64,000 nucleotides of DNA from Leptospira perolatii (GCF_002811875.1 NZ_NPDZ01000011.1:62001-126000), one strand, 5' to 3'; shown: positions 18,901 to 28,168, counted from the first letter of the stretch. The notes: a model not told the origin generated them from the sequence alone. Numbers and translations are program-made.

Positions 18901-21621
18901 GAGTCAAATGCGGACGGTGGAAATTCTTATTCTCATACATCCGTTTGGGTCGTCGGTGAAAAGGAGATTTGGTTCGGATCCACTGATCACGATAGAATGG
19001 ATTTGATCCCGGAAAAAAGAAAGTACGAGCCCGGGGAAACTGCAAGATTCCAAGTTAGAATGCCGTTTAAGAATGCGACAGCTCTTGTTACGGTTGAAAG
19101 AGAAGGAGTTCTGAAATCATTTACGAAAGTTTTGGATTCTAAATCTCCTATGATCGAGATTCCAATCGAAGCAAACTACGGCCCGAATATATTTGTGTCA
19201 GTACTCGCAGTTCGGGGAAGGGTTGAATCTCCTGCAGCAACTGCTTTGGTAGATTTAGCGAAGCCTTCTTTCCGTCTCGGACTCGCAGAGATTCAGGTCG
19301 GATGGAAACCTTTCGAACTAGGTTTGAAAGTTCAGTCCGAAAAATCAGAATACAGGCCTAGGCAAAAGGCAAAAGTAAAAGTACAGGTAGTCGGGCTGAA
19401 TTCGTCTCGAGGAAAGGAAACCAGAGTGACCCTGGCTGCTGTAGATGAGGGTCTTTTGGAGTTAAAGCCGAATCTAAGCTGGGATCTGTTGAAAACGATG
19501 ATGTCTCCTAGAGGGATACAGGTGAATACTTCGACTGCACAAATGTACGTGATCGGTAGAAGACATTTCGGTTTGAAGAGTGTTGCTCCCGGAGGTGGAG
19601 GAGGTAGATCAAATACTAGAGAGCTATTTGATACATTACTTTTTTGGAAAGCAGATCTGATTCCGAACGAAGCCGGTGAACTGGAAGTGGAAATTCCCTT
19701 AAACGATTCGCTCACTTCTTTCCGAGTGGTTGCGGTCGCATATTCAGGAAGAGATAGATTTGGAAGTGCTCATACTACAATTCGGACCAACCAAGAAATT
19801 TTGGCGTACCCTAGTGTTTCTCCCACTGCAAGAGAAGGGGATCTTTCTAGAGCAGGATTGGCTCTAAAAAACACTTCTAACAAAGGATTGGACCTTCAAC
19901 TGCGCTTAAAGACAAATCCTTCTATTCAGCTGGAACCTAAGTCGATTCGCCTAAATGCCTACGAATCCAAGACAATTCACTGGGATTTGAACATTCCGAG
20001 TGGAATCAAAGAGATGTCCTATGAATTCAGTACGGAAGCACAAGAGATTTCGTTTCAAGATACTCTTAGATACAAACAAAAAGTCGAAAGCCCTGTTCCG
20101 GAACAAGTGTTGCAGGCAAACTTTTACCAACTTTCGCCGAGCGTAAAACTATCGGTAGAACAACCGAGCGAGGCAGAACCAAATCGCGGTAAGGTGGACA
20201 TCTTACTGAATTCAACTCTTGTAGGAGGTCCACTAGAAAGTATTTCTACTTACATGAACCAGTACCCGTATGATTGCTTGGAACAACAGCTTTCTAGAAC
20301 GATTGCTACGTACGATGAAAGAACCTGGAAAGCGATTATGGCGAACTTAAATAAATACATCGATTCGGATGGTCTTTTGAAGTTCTTTCCAGATTCTTTT
20401 TTTGGAAGCGTTCCTTTGACCGCTTACGCATTGTTGCTATCCGCGGAATCTAACTGGGAAATTCCACAGAGATCTAGAGACGTAATGATTTCAGCATTGA
20501 ATCGGTTCGCTGACGGTACTTTATATAGAAGTTCTCCCTTAGCAACCACGGATACTCTGCTTCGGAAAATTACCGCGCTTGAGACGATCTCTTATTTTAC
20601 AAAAGTGGAATCTTCTAGAATCCGCTCGGTAGAAACAGATCCGAATCGACTTCCGATCGAAAGCTTGATCTCTTTAAGAAATCTTTACAGAAATTCGAAC
20701 TGGGATTCTACAAGCAGAGAAAAAGTAGACGATGTTTTGAGAGCCAGACTAAGGATACAAGGGACTTCTCTTCAGCTTGTGGAGGGAGAAACTTATTTGT
20801 GGTGGCTGCTCTCTTCTCGCGATACGGTTCATGTAAGACTGCTCGCTTCGATTTTGAAGGATGGCACTTGGAAGGAAGACATGCCTAAGTTATTAAGGGG
20901 TGCTTTGAATGGAATGCGAAAAGGTCACTGGGATATTACTCCGGCGAATGCAATCGGAGCTTTGGCACTCAGAAAATACGCTGGCATTTACGAGACTTCC
21001 AAAGTCAGCGGAAAATCCACCGTCCAGCTTGCAAACAGCCAGAAATCCTTCGACTGGGAGAAGAAAGAAACCAAATTGGAATTCGTTTATCCACCAGGAA
21101 GAAGCGAATTAGAAATTGCTCACTCAGGTAGTGGGGAACCTTATGCAACGGTTCGTACAATTTCTGCGTTACCCCTCAAAGCGCCTATCCATAGCGGGAT
21201 TCGAGTTTCCAAGGAAATTCTAGATGAAAGCGGAAAACCAAAATCCACTTTTAAGGAAGGCGATATCGTAAAAGTCAGGCTGAAGATTCGCTCCGAGTTT
21301 TCGATTTCCTGGCTTGCGCTGAAAGATCCGATTCCTTCCGGTGCGACTGCTCTAGGTTCAGGATTGGGAAGGGACTCTTCTCTACTTACGGAAACTCTAC
21401 AATACAGATGGGATTCTCCTAGCTTTATGGAGAGAAAGTTTGATGGCATCACTGCATACTATGAGCTTTTTTATCCAGGGGAAGCCACATTAGAATATCT
21501 TTATAGAATCAATTCTCCAGGTGCTTTCAAGCTTCCTCCTACTCGAGTGGAAGCTCTGTATCAGCCAGATATTTATTCCATGGTTCCGAACGAGGTAATG
21601 CGGATAGACTCAAAGGAATAG
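15919..21621 (+). CDS. bacterial alpha-2-macroglobulin (thioester type)
   Basis: A protein of about 1,900 residues with an N-terminal signal segment (IAFLFLFLPFLNLFG) and successive macroglobulin-like domains. The thioester motif is intact: YPYDCLEQQLSR, with the CLEQ cysteine near residue 1452. This places it in the YfhM/A2M group, which traps proteases at the cell surface or in the periplasm. No lipobox cysteine is seen, unlike the E. coli lipoprotein. A glycine-rich GGGGGR stretch near residue 1,240 may belong to the bait region. The start is taken as GTG at 15919 because GAGGA lies five bases upstream and the signal peptide then begins properly; TTG at 15865 is the longer alternative. pbpC follows after eight bases. 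Confidence 0.93.
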   Translation: MNRICSKSTFPFRNIAFLFLFLPFLNLFGDSVQFSFSPQGEIKKVGQVQVRFKEPMVPLGDPKRGVKPFQVECPIKGEERWITDTDWAYEFSSVLPGGIECTFTTLEAKSVSGNVLQAGQVFRFHTGGPTISRVQPYEGSWIREDQYFILRFDSETSKDQIEDKLFFFIENQENKIPVRVIQGKEREELLKVFTQENERKTTWVISAKQTFPSGKKVRLLVEKGIKTLSGIPASSDWTTTFVVRDSFTAGFSCERVNAKADCMPISSVYVTFSAPIDSSWKNQIRLKTEDGKLIQPSSASEESEDYYGYGNQSVVFRPPFPPKSKFQVILPKGIQDESGRPLANFASFPLQFKTDDFPPLAKFSSVFGILERTQDTLLPVTIRNIEALVPAKSLKSPPGLGNESGVQEQWDSLKQKGKEFLESITGGKKEENRNSNKSGELQAKSFVLKPDQVQDIYYWLKNLDRMDDDKSVFNGYKDQKSVKSFSLPSPSSGKKFEVLGIPLKEPGFHIVEIESRILGNSLYGSDQPMFVKTGALVTNLSVHFKWGKEGSLVWITSLDKGSLVEGAEISIYDCKANVVWQGKSDQSGQAMIRNFPSAVTRCSWRNYESGLLVLAKKGDDFSFTHTQWDNGIQPWRFNVHTGYREGADFRYTTVLDRALFREGETVSMNHVLRVPNSSGFRYPKNEEIPVQVLLIHAQTGQEIKLPVKWSSTYSAETKYKIPKESILGEYSIFFVLPNGNRVYSTSFTCAQFRVPLLKAELQADSSTLIAPKQVSVSGKVQYLSGGTAGLLPVTLRSVVKGGYGTNFAQFPDIIFARGKAERSLQSNYYYGEESEEENQKPSYQQLTSKTDANGFVSEKIQIPSISDSVQSLEMEMEFKDPNGEIQTIGRSFQIYPEKILTAIQSESWVAVKSKIKSKVYVSDLSGNPVKDKKVSVHAISVKYISHRKRLVGGFYSYEHRLDKKDLGEICSGKSDGKGTFLCEGSVDKTGEIYLESNADGGNSYSHTSVWVVGEKEIWFGSTDHDRMDLIPEKRKYEPGETARFQVRMPFKNATALVTVEREGVLKSFTKVLDSKSPMIEIPIEANYGPNIFVSVLAVRGRVESPAATALVDLAKPSFRLGLAEIQVGWKPFELGLKVQSEKSEYRPRQKAKVKVQVVGLNSSRGKETRVTLAAVDEGLLELKPNLSWDLLKTMMSPRGIQVNTSTAQMYVIGRRHFGLKSVAPGGGGGRSNTRELFDTLLFWKADLIPNEAGELEVEIPLNDSLTSFRVVAVAYSGRDRFGSAHTTIRTNQEILAYPSVSPTAREGDLSRAGLALKNTSNKGLDLQLRLKTNPSIQLEPKSIRLNAYESKTIHWDLNIPSGIKEMSYEFSTEAQEISFQDTLRYKQKVESPVPEQVLQANFYQLSPSVKLSVEQPSEAEPNRGKVDILLNSTLVGGPLESISTYMNQYPYDCLEQQLSRTIATYDERTWKAIMANLNKYIDSDGLLKFFPDSFFGSVPLTAYALLLSAESNWEIPQRSRDVMISALNRFADGTLYRSSPLATTDTLLRKITALETISYFTKVESSRIRSVETDPNRLPIESLISLRNLYRNSNWDSTSREKVDDVLRARLRIQGTSLQLVEGETYLWWLLSSRDTVHVRLLASILKDGTWKEDMPKLLRGALNGMRKGHWDITPANAIGALALRKYAGIYETSKVSGKSTVQLANSQKSFDWEKKETKLEFVYPPGRSELEIAHSGSGEPYATVRTISALPLKAPIHSGIRVSKEILDESGKPKSTFKEGDIVKVRLKIRSEFSISWLALKDPIPSGATALGSGLGRDSSLLTETLQYRWDSPSFMERKFDGITAYYELFYPGEATLEYLYRINSPGAFKLPPTRVEALYQPDIYSMVPNEVMRIDSKE

Positions 21622-21629
21622 AAGCTTAG

Positions 21630-23819
21630 ATGAATACGCATTCTAAAAAATGGGATAAAAGAGCAGCATCCATAACACTTTTGTTATGTATGCTTTTGCC
21701 TTTTAAATCGGGAGCATTGAAGGCGGAGGTCTTGGTTTCCGAGCTATTGGATTCTTATGGGGAAGAAGGAAAGGTTCCTAGTTTTCGAGAGTTCAAAAAC
21801 TGGGTCAGACCGAGTGAAGGGATTCTTTTAGATAGAAATGGATTCAATTTACATTCCATTCGTCTCAATCACAAGACTAGAATGCTTGAATGGGTCGAAG
21901 AAAGAGAAATCAATGAGACATTTCTATTTGCTTTGCTCGCGCAAGAAGATAAGAGATTCTTAGAACATTCCGGTGTGGATAAAATCGCTCTGTTCGCGGC
22001 AATGAAAGACTGGATTTTTTCCGGAAGAAAAAGAGGCGCGAGTACAATCACCATGCAACTCGCCGGGATATTACTCGGTTCCAAACCTGGGGGAAGAACT
22101 CTTTTTGACAAATGGAAACAGATGGAGCTCGCCTGGGCTTTAGAAGATTCTTGGACCAAAGCCCAGATCGCAGAGGCATACTGGAATTTGATCCCTTTTA
22201 GAGGTCAATCCGTTGGTTTGAGAGCAGCATCTAGAGAAATTTTTGGAGTGGATCCTAGTTCTTTGAGTTCCGAGGAATCTGTTCTTTTGGTGAGTCTACT
22301 ACGGAATCCGAATATAAAAGAGCAAAAGTGGGCGGAAAGAGCTTGCTCACTTTCAAAAAAAATTGCCCAACCTGAATTCTGCGATAGATATGCGAGTATT
22401 ATCCAAAATTCTAAAGTGAAAATCAGACAGGGTACGTTTGACTCTAGAACGATCGCATATCATGCTACCTATCGTATTTTTAAATCCAAAGAGGCTCCGG
22501 TTTCAAAACTACGAACAGGAATCTTTCGATCCACCTTGGATGTACGTGTGCAAACCAAGTCCTTGGAGTCAATGGAAAGAGTCCTTTTAGAATTAAAAGA
22601 TAAGAATGCTAAAGAAGGCGGGGTTTTGGTTCTGGAAAATAAGACCGGAGCGGTCGTCGCATACATAGGAAATTCTAAAATTTCTAGCGAACACTATCTG
22701 ATGGATGCAATACAATCCAAGAGGCAAGCAGGTTCCACTCTAAAGCCTTTCCTTTATGGATTTGCGTTTCAAAAGAATGTATTACTCCCCGATTCGATTC
22801 TTTTGGATCAGCCGACTCAATGGGAATTGCTGGGTGGAGTCTACAAACCTACAAATTACGAAGGTAGATATCTTGGACCGATTCCAGCGAAGGTGGCTCT
22901 CGCTTCTTCTTTAAATATTCCAGCTGTCAAAGTTTTGGATATGGTTGGGGTTCCTGAATTTGTTTCTTTGTTAAATGAATTAGGATTTTCTCAATTACAA
23001 AGACCCGATTTTTACGGGCTTTCTTTGGCTTTGGGAACAGCTGATGTTTCTCTTTGGGAGCTGACCAATGCGTTCCGGACCATCGCAAATGAAGGTTATT
23101 GGAACGAACCTACTTTTGATCCTGATGAAGCCGCAGCGAATCTGTTTGCTTGGGAAACAGAAAAAGAAACTGCTTTTCGAAAAGTTTTAGAGCCGAGGGC
23201 CGCAGGATTAGTTTCCGAGATATTATCCTCAAGAGAAAACAGGGCTCCTACTTTTCAGTGGGAGAATCATTTAGCCACTCGATTTTTTACCGCAGCAAAG
23301 ACGGGCACTTCCCAGGATATGAGAGATAACTGGTGCGTAGGATTTTCCAAAAACTATACAGTTGGAGTTTGGATTGGAAACATGAACGGGGAGCCGATGC
23401 ACGATGTTTCCGGAGTCAGTGGAGCGGCTCCGCTTTGGAAGGAGGTCATTCATATCGTAGAGGACTTGCGACCAAAGCAAAACTTAGTTGCTGATACTTT
23501 TGTATCAAAGGAGTCGATCGAAAGAATTTTCTATGCGAACCAAAACAAGTACCAAAACGGGATGTCAGTTCAAATTGTATATCCTGCAACCGGAAACATA
23601 TTTGCTCTAGATCCGGAGATCCCGGCGGAAAGCGAAAGAATCAGATTCCGATCAAATTCTGTGAACCGTGAGCTGGAATGGATATTAAACGGCGTAAGGA
23701 TCGCGAAGAACGAGGAAGGCTTTGTGGACTGGAAACCTAAAAGAGGCGGATTTATGCTTTCCGTTAGAGATCCAAAGGATGGAAAAATCTTAGATACTGT
23801 AGCGTTTCAAGTGCGCTAA
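21630..23819 (+). CDS. pbpC: penicillin-binding protein 1C
   Basis: A 729-residue bifunctional peptidoglycan synthase. After an N-terminal signal anchor (ITLLLCMLLPF) comes a GT51 transglycosylase domain with AQEDKRFLEHSGVD and GASTITMQLAG. The transpeptidase has SxxK in GSTLKP (Ser near 369), SxN in SSLNIP, and KTGTS near residue 557. A C-terminal BiPBP_C-type beta domain ends the protein. PBP1C is commonly encoded directly after bacterial alpha-2-macroglobulin, as here, where it is thought to repair wall damage while the macroglobulin traps attacking proteases. Confidence 0.95.
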   Translation: MNTHSKKWDKRAASITLLLCMLLPFKSGALKAEVLVSELLDSYGEEGKVPSFREFKNWVRPSEGILLDRNGFNLHSIRLNHKTRMLEWVEEREINETFLFALLAQEDKRFLEHSGVDKIALFAAMKDWIFSGRKRGASTITMQLAGILLGSKPGGRTLFDKWKQMELAWALEDSWTKAQIAEAYWNLIPFRGQSVGLRAASREIFGVDPSSLSSEESVLLVSLLRNPNIKEQKWAERACSLSKKIAQPEFCDRYASIIQNSKVKIRQGTFDSRTIAYHATYRIFKSKEAPVSKLRTGIFRSTLDVRVQTKSLESMERVLLELKDKNAKEGGVLVLENKTGAVVAYIGNSKISSEHYLMDAIQSKRQAGSTLKPFLYGFAFQKNVLLPDSILLDQPTQWELLGGVYKPTNYEGRYLGPIPAKVALASSLNIPAVKVLDMVGVPEFVSLLNELGFSQLQRPDFYGLSLALGTADVSLWELTNAFRTIANEGYWNEPTFDPDEAAANLFAWETEKETAFRKVLEPRAAGLVSEILSSRENRAPTFQWENHLATRFFTAAKTGTSQDMRDNWCVGFSKNYTVGVWIGNMNGEPMHDVSGVSGAAPLWKEVIHIVEDLRPKQNLVADTFVSKESIERIFYANQNKYQNGMSVQIVYPATGNIFALDPEIPAESERIRFRSNSVNRELEWILNGVRIAKNEEGFVDWKPKRGGFMLSVRDPKDGKILDTVAFQVR

Positions 23820-23894
23820 TCCCAAATAACGATGGAGAAAAGTCCTTTAATCCAACTTAGCTCAGTCAAACATAGGTAGAAGGAGATTCCTTTC

Positions 23895-24698
23895 ATGCCT
23901 GATTCCCATAACCGCCCTGAGACCTATCTGCTATCCAAAGAATTGGAAGAAGCAGTGTCGGTCTCTGAAATAACAGCAAGACCTCTTTTGATAAAGGGCG
24001 AGCCTGGAACCGGAAAATCATTACTGGCAGAATATCTTTCCTTAAAATTTAAAAGAAAACTCTATACATGGCACGTAAAATCCACCTCTCTCGCGAAGGA
24101 AGGTTTATATTTTTATGATGCAGTTTCCAGGTTGAACGACTCTAGATTTGTAGAGGATAAGGAAAAGGTAAGAAATATAGAAAATTATATTCGGTTGGGC
24201 GCGTTAGGTGAGGCATTTTCGGATCCGAATCCTTCTGTGGTTCTGATCGATGAGATAGACAAAGCGGATATCGAATTTCCAAACGATCTACTCTTGGAAT
24301 TGGATAGAATGGAGTTTTTGATTTCTGAGACAGGTAGAAGGATTGTAGCTAAGATTCGTCCGCTCACGATCATTACTTCGAACAACGAAAAGGAATTACC
24401 GGCGGCATTTTTACGTAGGTGCATTTTTCATTATATAGATTTTCCGGATCCTGCTTTTATGGGTGCGATCATAACTTCTCACTTTCCAGACATTGATAAA
24501 AATCTAATGAAGAGGTCTCTCGAAACTTTTTACGTGATCCGCGGAATGGATGATCTAAAGAAAAAGCCTGGAACAAGCGAGCTATTGGATTGGATTCAAA
24601 TTTTGTCTCACATGGGTGCCAAACTTTCGGATGATACCAATATTCCATTTTTGGGAGCTCTTGTGAAGAACGAGGAAGATCTGAGACTCTTCCGATAG
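23895..24698 (+). CDS. MoxR-type AAA+ ATPase
   Basis: A 267-residue AAA+ protein with Walker A GEPGTGKS at about residues 35-42, Walker B VVLIDEIDKAD at about 114-124, sensor 1 TIITSNNEKELP and an arginine-finger region AFLRRCIFHYIDFPDP. It is followed after nine bases by a VWA-domain gene, the standard MoxR/VWA pairing in which the ATPase loads a metal or cofactor, or remodels a target presented by the VWA protein. The strong AAGGAGATTC upstream fixes the ATG. Confidence 0.9.
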   Translation: MPDSHNRPETYLLSKELEEAVSVSEITARPLLIKGEPGTGKSLLAEYLSLKFKRKLYTWHVKSTSLAKEGLYFYDAVSRLNDSRFVEDKEKVRNIENYIRLGALGEAFSDPNPSVVLIDEIDKADIEFPNDLLLELDRMEFLISETGRRIVAKIRPLTIITSNNEKELPAAFLRRCIFHYIDFPDPAFMGAIITSHFPDIDKNLMKRSLETFYVIRGMDDLKKKPGTSELLDWIQILSHMGAKLSDDTNIPFLGALVKNEEDLRLFR

Positions 24699-24707
24699 AG
24701 AGAAATC

Positions 24708-25898
24708 ATGTTTTTCCCATTGTTTTACAGGCTAAAGTCCGAAGGAATTCCACTTTCTACTGTGGAATTACTGGATTTCTTGAAAGCTGTAGATGTCCTA
24801 ACCCAAGGGAAACCGTTTCTTTCATTAAAAGAATTTTATACTGTTGCTAGGCTATGTTTGGTAAAAGACGTAAGGTATTACGATGCATTCGACTTGGTAT
24901 TTACCGAACTTTTTGGTGAAAAAGGAATATTAACCGAACAACTTAGAAAGGAGCTGATGGACTGGCTTTCCACAGTATACGAAAATCCGAATAAGCTACC
25001 TCCCGGAATGGTGCCACCAGACGAGCTATGGGAAGAATTTCTGAATCGAATGCGCAAGCAAAAGGGAGAGCACCACGGAGGAAACTATTGGATCGGAACT
25101 GGAGGATCTTCACCTTTCGGTAACGGTGGCGTCAATCCGAGCGGCGTAAGAATCGGAGGTGAGGGCGGAGGCAAGTCTGCGGTCTTCCAAGCGATGGAAA
25201 GAAGGTACAAAGACTACAGAACGGACTCACAGCTCGATGTTCGCCAAATCAAACTTGCGCTAAAAAAACTGCGAAATCTCAGAAAGGAAGGAATTCCAGA
25301 ATTCGATTTACCTAAAACAATCGATGCCACTTGCAGGAATGCGGGAGATACCGAACTGGTATTTGATAGAACTAGAAAGAACGGTATAAAGGTTCTACTT
25401 CTGATGGATACCGGAGGCAGCATGACTCCTTACGCGGAAAGAGTGAGCAAGTTGTTTTCCGCTGGTCACCAGATGAACCATTTTAAGGAATTTAAATATT
25501 ACTATTTTCATAATGCTGTTTACGATTCCGTGTATCCCAAAGGAGATATGAGAAATCCGATCCCGCTAAAAACGGTTTTTAGAACGCATAAGGACGATAC
25601 CAAGGTGATTCTGATCGGAGATGCTTATATGGCACCTTATGAACTTCTAGATCCGGCATACGGATTTTATCATTCTAGGTTCCGATCGGATCACCGTTTG
25701 CCTGAAGATCCAGAGTCTGGTTTGGACAGCTTCAAGAGAATTAAGGACCATTTTAAAGACAGCATCTGGATGAATCCGGAACCTAAAAGATACTGGGACG
25801 CTCCTACGATTTATGAAATCAAAAAGGTGTTCCCTATGTATTTTCTAAGCGTCGACGGCCTTGAATTAGGAATTCGTAAATTACTAAATCAAATGTAA
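24708..25898 (+). CDS. VWA-domain protein (CoxE-like, COG3825-type)
   Basis: A 396-residue cytoplasmic protein. The C-terminal half is a von Willebrand A domain with the metal-site motif LLLMDTGGSMTPYAE near residue 234; this is D-x-G-x-S rather than the usual D-x-S-x-S, a variant I associate with COG3825-type proteins. The middle (about 120-160) is a glycine-rich linker. The N-terminal 110 residues are helical. It probably works with the MoxR ATPase encoded just upstream. The substrate is unknown, and no methanol, CO dehydrogenase or nitric oxide reductase genes are nearby. Confidence 0.87.
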   Translation: MFFPLFYRLKSEGIPLSTVELLDFLKAVDVLTQGKPFLSLKEFYTVARLCLVKDVRYYDAFDLVFTELFGEKGILTEQLRKELMDWLSTVYENPNKLPPGMVPPDELWEEFLNRMRKQKGEHHGGNYWIGTGGSSPFGNGGVNPSGVRIGGEGGGKSAVFQAMERRYKDYRTDSQLDVRQIKLALKKLRNLRKEGIPEFDLPKTIDATCRNAGDTELVFDRTRKNGIKVLLLMDTGGSMTPYAERVSKLFSAGHQMNHFKEFKYYYFHNAVYDSVYPKGDMRNPIPLKTVFRTHKDDTKVILIGDAYMAPYELLDPAYGFYHSRFRSDHRLPEDPESGLDSFKRIKDHFKDSIWMNPEPKRYWDAPTIYEIKKVFPMYFLSVDGLELGIRKLLNQM

Positions 25899-25909
25899 GC
25901 TCCCTTAGA

Positions 25910-26467
25910 TTAGGGTTGTAGAGTAAATTGGAAGTTTATCACTACTTTCTCTCTGGTCTTGACGAATAGCAAACTCGGCGGCACCACATTATAGTCACTC
26001 ATCATTACGTTAAAAGTTCCTTTGACTACAACCTTTCCTGCATCCTTGGTTCCGCTCGCGAATACTTGGATTTGCTTCGTCACACCGTTGATCGTCAGGT
26101 TTCCGGTGACATCCCAACCTCCTTCTGCTTCCACTATTTTAGAAGACTGAAAGCTTACGGACTTGTAGGTTGGATAACCAAGACTTTCAATAATTGTAGA
26201 ATCCCTGTTTTGGTCTCCGGAGCTGATATACTTGAACGGGATTTCGATCTTAATAGAACTTACTTTTGGATAGGAATCTTTCGAAGGAAAAGAACTCGGT
26301 TCTAAGACTACTTTTCCACATTCTGCGTTCACCGTTTCAAAAGGATGATCTACTACAAACGTTATGATTTTCTCCGAAACCTTTAACTCCTGAGCTGAAA
26401 TGCTATTCAAGGAAAACAGAAGTAAAAGGAATCCGAAAGTCAAGCTAGCACGAAAAAAAAATCTCAC
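25910..26467 (-). CDS. YceI-family exported lipocalin-like protein
   Basis: A 185-residue periplasmic protein. A clear signal peptide (FGFLLLLFSLNSISA then QE) is followed by the YceI beta-barrel, visible in segments such as YKSVSFQSSKIVEAEGGWDV and GNLTINGVTKQIQVF. YceI proteins bind polyisoprenoid chains in a lipocalin-like pocket. It lies 12 bases after a four-helix, histidine-bearing membrane protein, mirroring the yceJ-yceI order in E. coli where yceJ is a cytochrome b561. Confidence 0.9.
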   Translation of the reverse strand: MRFFFRASLTFGFLLLLFSLNSISAQELKVSEKIITFVVDHPFETVNAECGKVVLEPSSFPSKDSYPKVSSIKIEIPFKYISSGDQNRDSTIIESLGYPTYKSVSFQSSKIVEAEGGWDVTGNLTINGVTKQIQVFASGTKDAGKVVVKGTFNVMMSDYNVVPPSLLFVKTREKVVINFQFTLQP

Positions 26468-26479
26468 GTAAAACTTCTC

Positions 26480-27247
26480 CTAAAAATAAAATACTGCAAT
26501 CGCAACCGATAACGCTCCCCATCCTGCCCAGCCAACGGCTTGCATTCTATGAGCCGCGCTCGGTCCTTCTTTGGCTATATCCATTCCAATAAATGGTAAG
26601 GAAAGCATCGCAGGCAGGTGAATCAGTATCATGGCTCTGTGCGTAAAAATCGTTGTCAGTCCGGGCTCTCTTTCCAGTGGTCGAGTCGGTGCAAAAATTG
26701 CCATGGTTGCCGTAGTCAGATAAAGTCCAAAAGCAGTATAAGCTAGACTTTTGTGAATGCTCCCCGGTGTTTCCGAATCCCAGGGAGATGCATGTATCAG
26801 TAAGGAATATGCTAATGCATTTTGATTCGGATTCGAAAGCAAAAGATAATTTGCAAAAGGTTCGTACTCTCTTTTGAGGTGTCTCAATGCGTTTTCCCCA
26901 GAGAGATTTGCTGCCAACCAAAAAGTCCAAGTCAGCATCCCCAAGCCTTGGTGCCAGGTAAGCATCGATCTTCTCGTTTGGATTCTTTCCCTTTCCATTT
27001 GAATAGCCTTGGGATCCTGCTGTTCTTCTAAAAAATCAGTCGTGTATTTGATTTTGCGAAAGGAATCGTAACTAGAATAATTCAGGTAGTTTCCAAAAAG
27101 AGGATTGGACGTAAGAAAGAAAGCTTCCTGAAATCCGGCGTCTGTTCCTGAACCAAATGCATCGACTGCGAATAATGGAAACGGAAAAATACAACAGCTC
27201 AATACGAAGGCCGCAAAGCAAAGTATCTTGGTCTTTTCTAATTTCAT
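26480..27247 (-). CDS. four-helix membrane protein, cytochrome b561-like (putative)
   Basis: A 255-residue protein with an N-terminal signal peptide (ending near FPLFA). It has four membrane helices in the C-terminal two thirds. Each helix opens with histidine: TWHQGLGMLTWTFW, GSIHKSLAYTAFGLYL, TTIFTHRAMILIHLPAML and AAHRMQAVGWAGW. That pattern resembles b-type heme ligation in cytochrome b561 families, and its placement upstream of YceI supports the idea. The N-terminal 90 residues after the signal are unassigned. Heme binding is inference; a plain membrane protein of unknown role is the alternative. Confidence 0.6.
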   Translation of the reverse strand: MKLEKTKILCFAAFVLSCCIFPFPLFAVDAFGSGTDAGFQEAFFLTSNPLFGNYLNYSSYDSFRKIKYTTDFLEEQQDPKAIQMERERIQTRRSMLTWHQGLGMLTWTFWLAANLSGENALRHLKREYEPFANYLLLSNPNQNALAYSLLIHASPWDSETPGSIHKSLAYTAFGLYLTTATMAIFAPTRPLEREPGLTTIFTHRAMILIHLPAMLSLPFIGMDIAKEGPSAAHRMQAVGWAGWGALSVAIAVFYF

Positions 27248-27256
27248 TGATTTGGT

Positions 27257-28168
27257 TTATGGGAAAAATCTAAGAATCGCGTACAAAGTATTGATTCGAG
27301 GGATCTCTAGATTCTTTTCTTTTGCCATTCGTACCGCATTCCCAAGGATGGCTTCTGTCTCCATTTTTCTTCCTGCCTCAAAGTCCAGTAGCATGCTGGT
27401 CTTGTAAGGCTTCATTTTATCGCTCATATCCATTAGATTTTCAATGAAATTTTCTGGAAAGACCGCACCGAAACTTTCGCCTAACATCTGCACTTCTTGC
27501 ATGATCTCAAAAATCATCCTTTTGCAAACTGGATCAGAAAGCAGTCTAGTTGTATCGCATCCTCCTGTAATGACAGAAAGAGGGTTAAAGGGTGCATTCC
27601 ACATAAGCTTTTTCCATCGAGCCGACCGAATGTCATCCGAGTATTCTGTAGGAACTCCTACGTTCGAAAATAATTCTGAGATTCGTTTTGATTTAGGCGA
27701 GTCATTGCGATTCCAAGATCCGAAATTCAGCGCCCCATAATCTATGTGAGAAATCACTCCAGGGCTCAATCGATTGGCACAAACGAATGCCAATCCACTG
27801 ATGATCTCAGAATTCGGAAAATCTTCGGAAACAGGTGCCTCTATACCGATCCCGTTTTGCAAAAGAACCAAAGCAGTATTCTTGGATGGTTCCCTACCCA
27901 AGATCTTTTTGATCCGAATTTCAGGTAGAACCTTCAAACAGCAGAAAATAAAATCATATTTATCTAGATCTATGTCTTCAGAAGGCCCGAAAACGTTCTC
28001 GGGATGAAAATGAAAATCCCCCCAAACACTGTTGATCTGAAAGCCGCACTTTCTGAGAAGCTCCACTTCGGATCTTACTAAAAAGTCAACTTTGCAACCT
28101 GCTTGAGAGAGTTTTCCTCCGTACAAGCCAGCAATAGCTCCGGATCCTACGACTAGTATCTTTTCCAT
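27257..28168 (-). CDS. panE: 2-dehydropantoate 2-reductase (ketopantoate reductase)
   Basis: A 303-residue NADPH-dependent reductase of the PanE/ApbA family, making pantoate for coenzyme A. The Rossmann motif GSGAIAGLYGGKLSQAG opens the protein. The catalytic segment RWKKLMWNAPFNPLS contains the conserved Lys and Asn, and the later METEAILG holds the C-terminal Glu region. The PanE superfamily includes other short-chain hydroxyacid reductases, so the substrate is likely but not certain. It starts seven bases after the SprT-like gene. Confidence 0.85.
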   Translation of the reverse strand: MEKILVVGSGAIAGLYGGKLSQAGCKVDFLVRSEVELLRKCGFQINSVWGDFHFHPENVFGPSEDIDLDKYDFIFCCLKVLPEIRIKKILGREPSKNTALVLLQNGIGIEAPVSEDFPNSEIISGLAFVCANRLSPGVISHIDYGALNFGSWNRNDSPKSKRISELFSNVGVPTEYSDDIRSARWKKLMWNAPFNPLSVITGGCDTTRLLSDPVCKRMIFEIMQEVQMLGESFGAVFPENFIENLMDMSDKMKPYKTSMLLDFEAGRKMETEAILGNAVRMAKEKNLEIPRINTLYAILRFFP

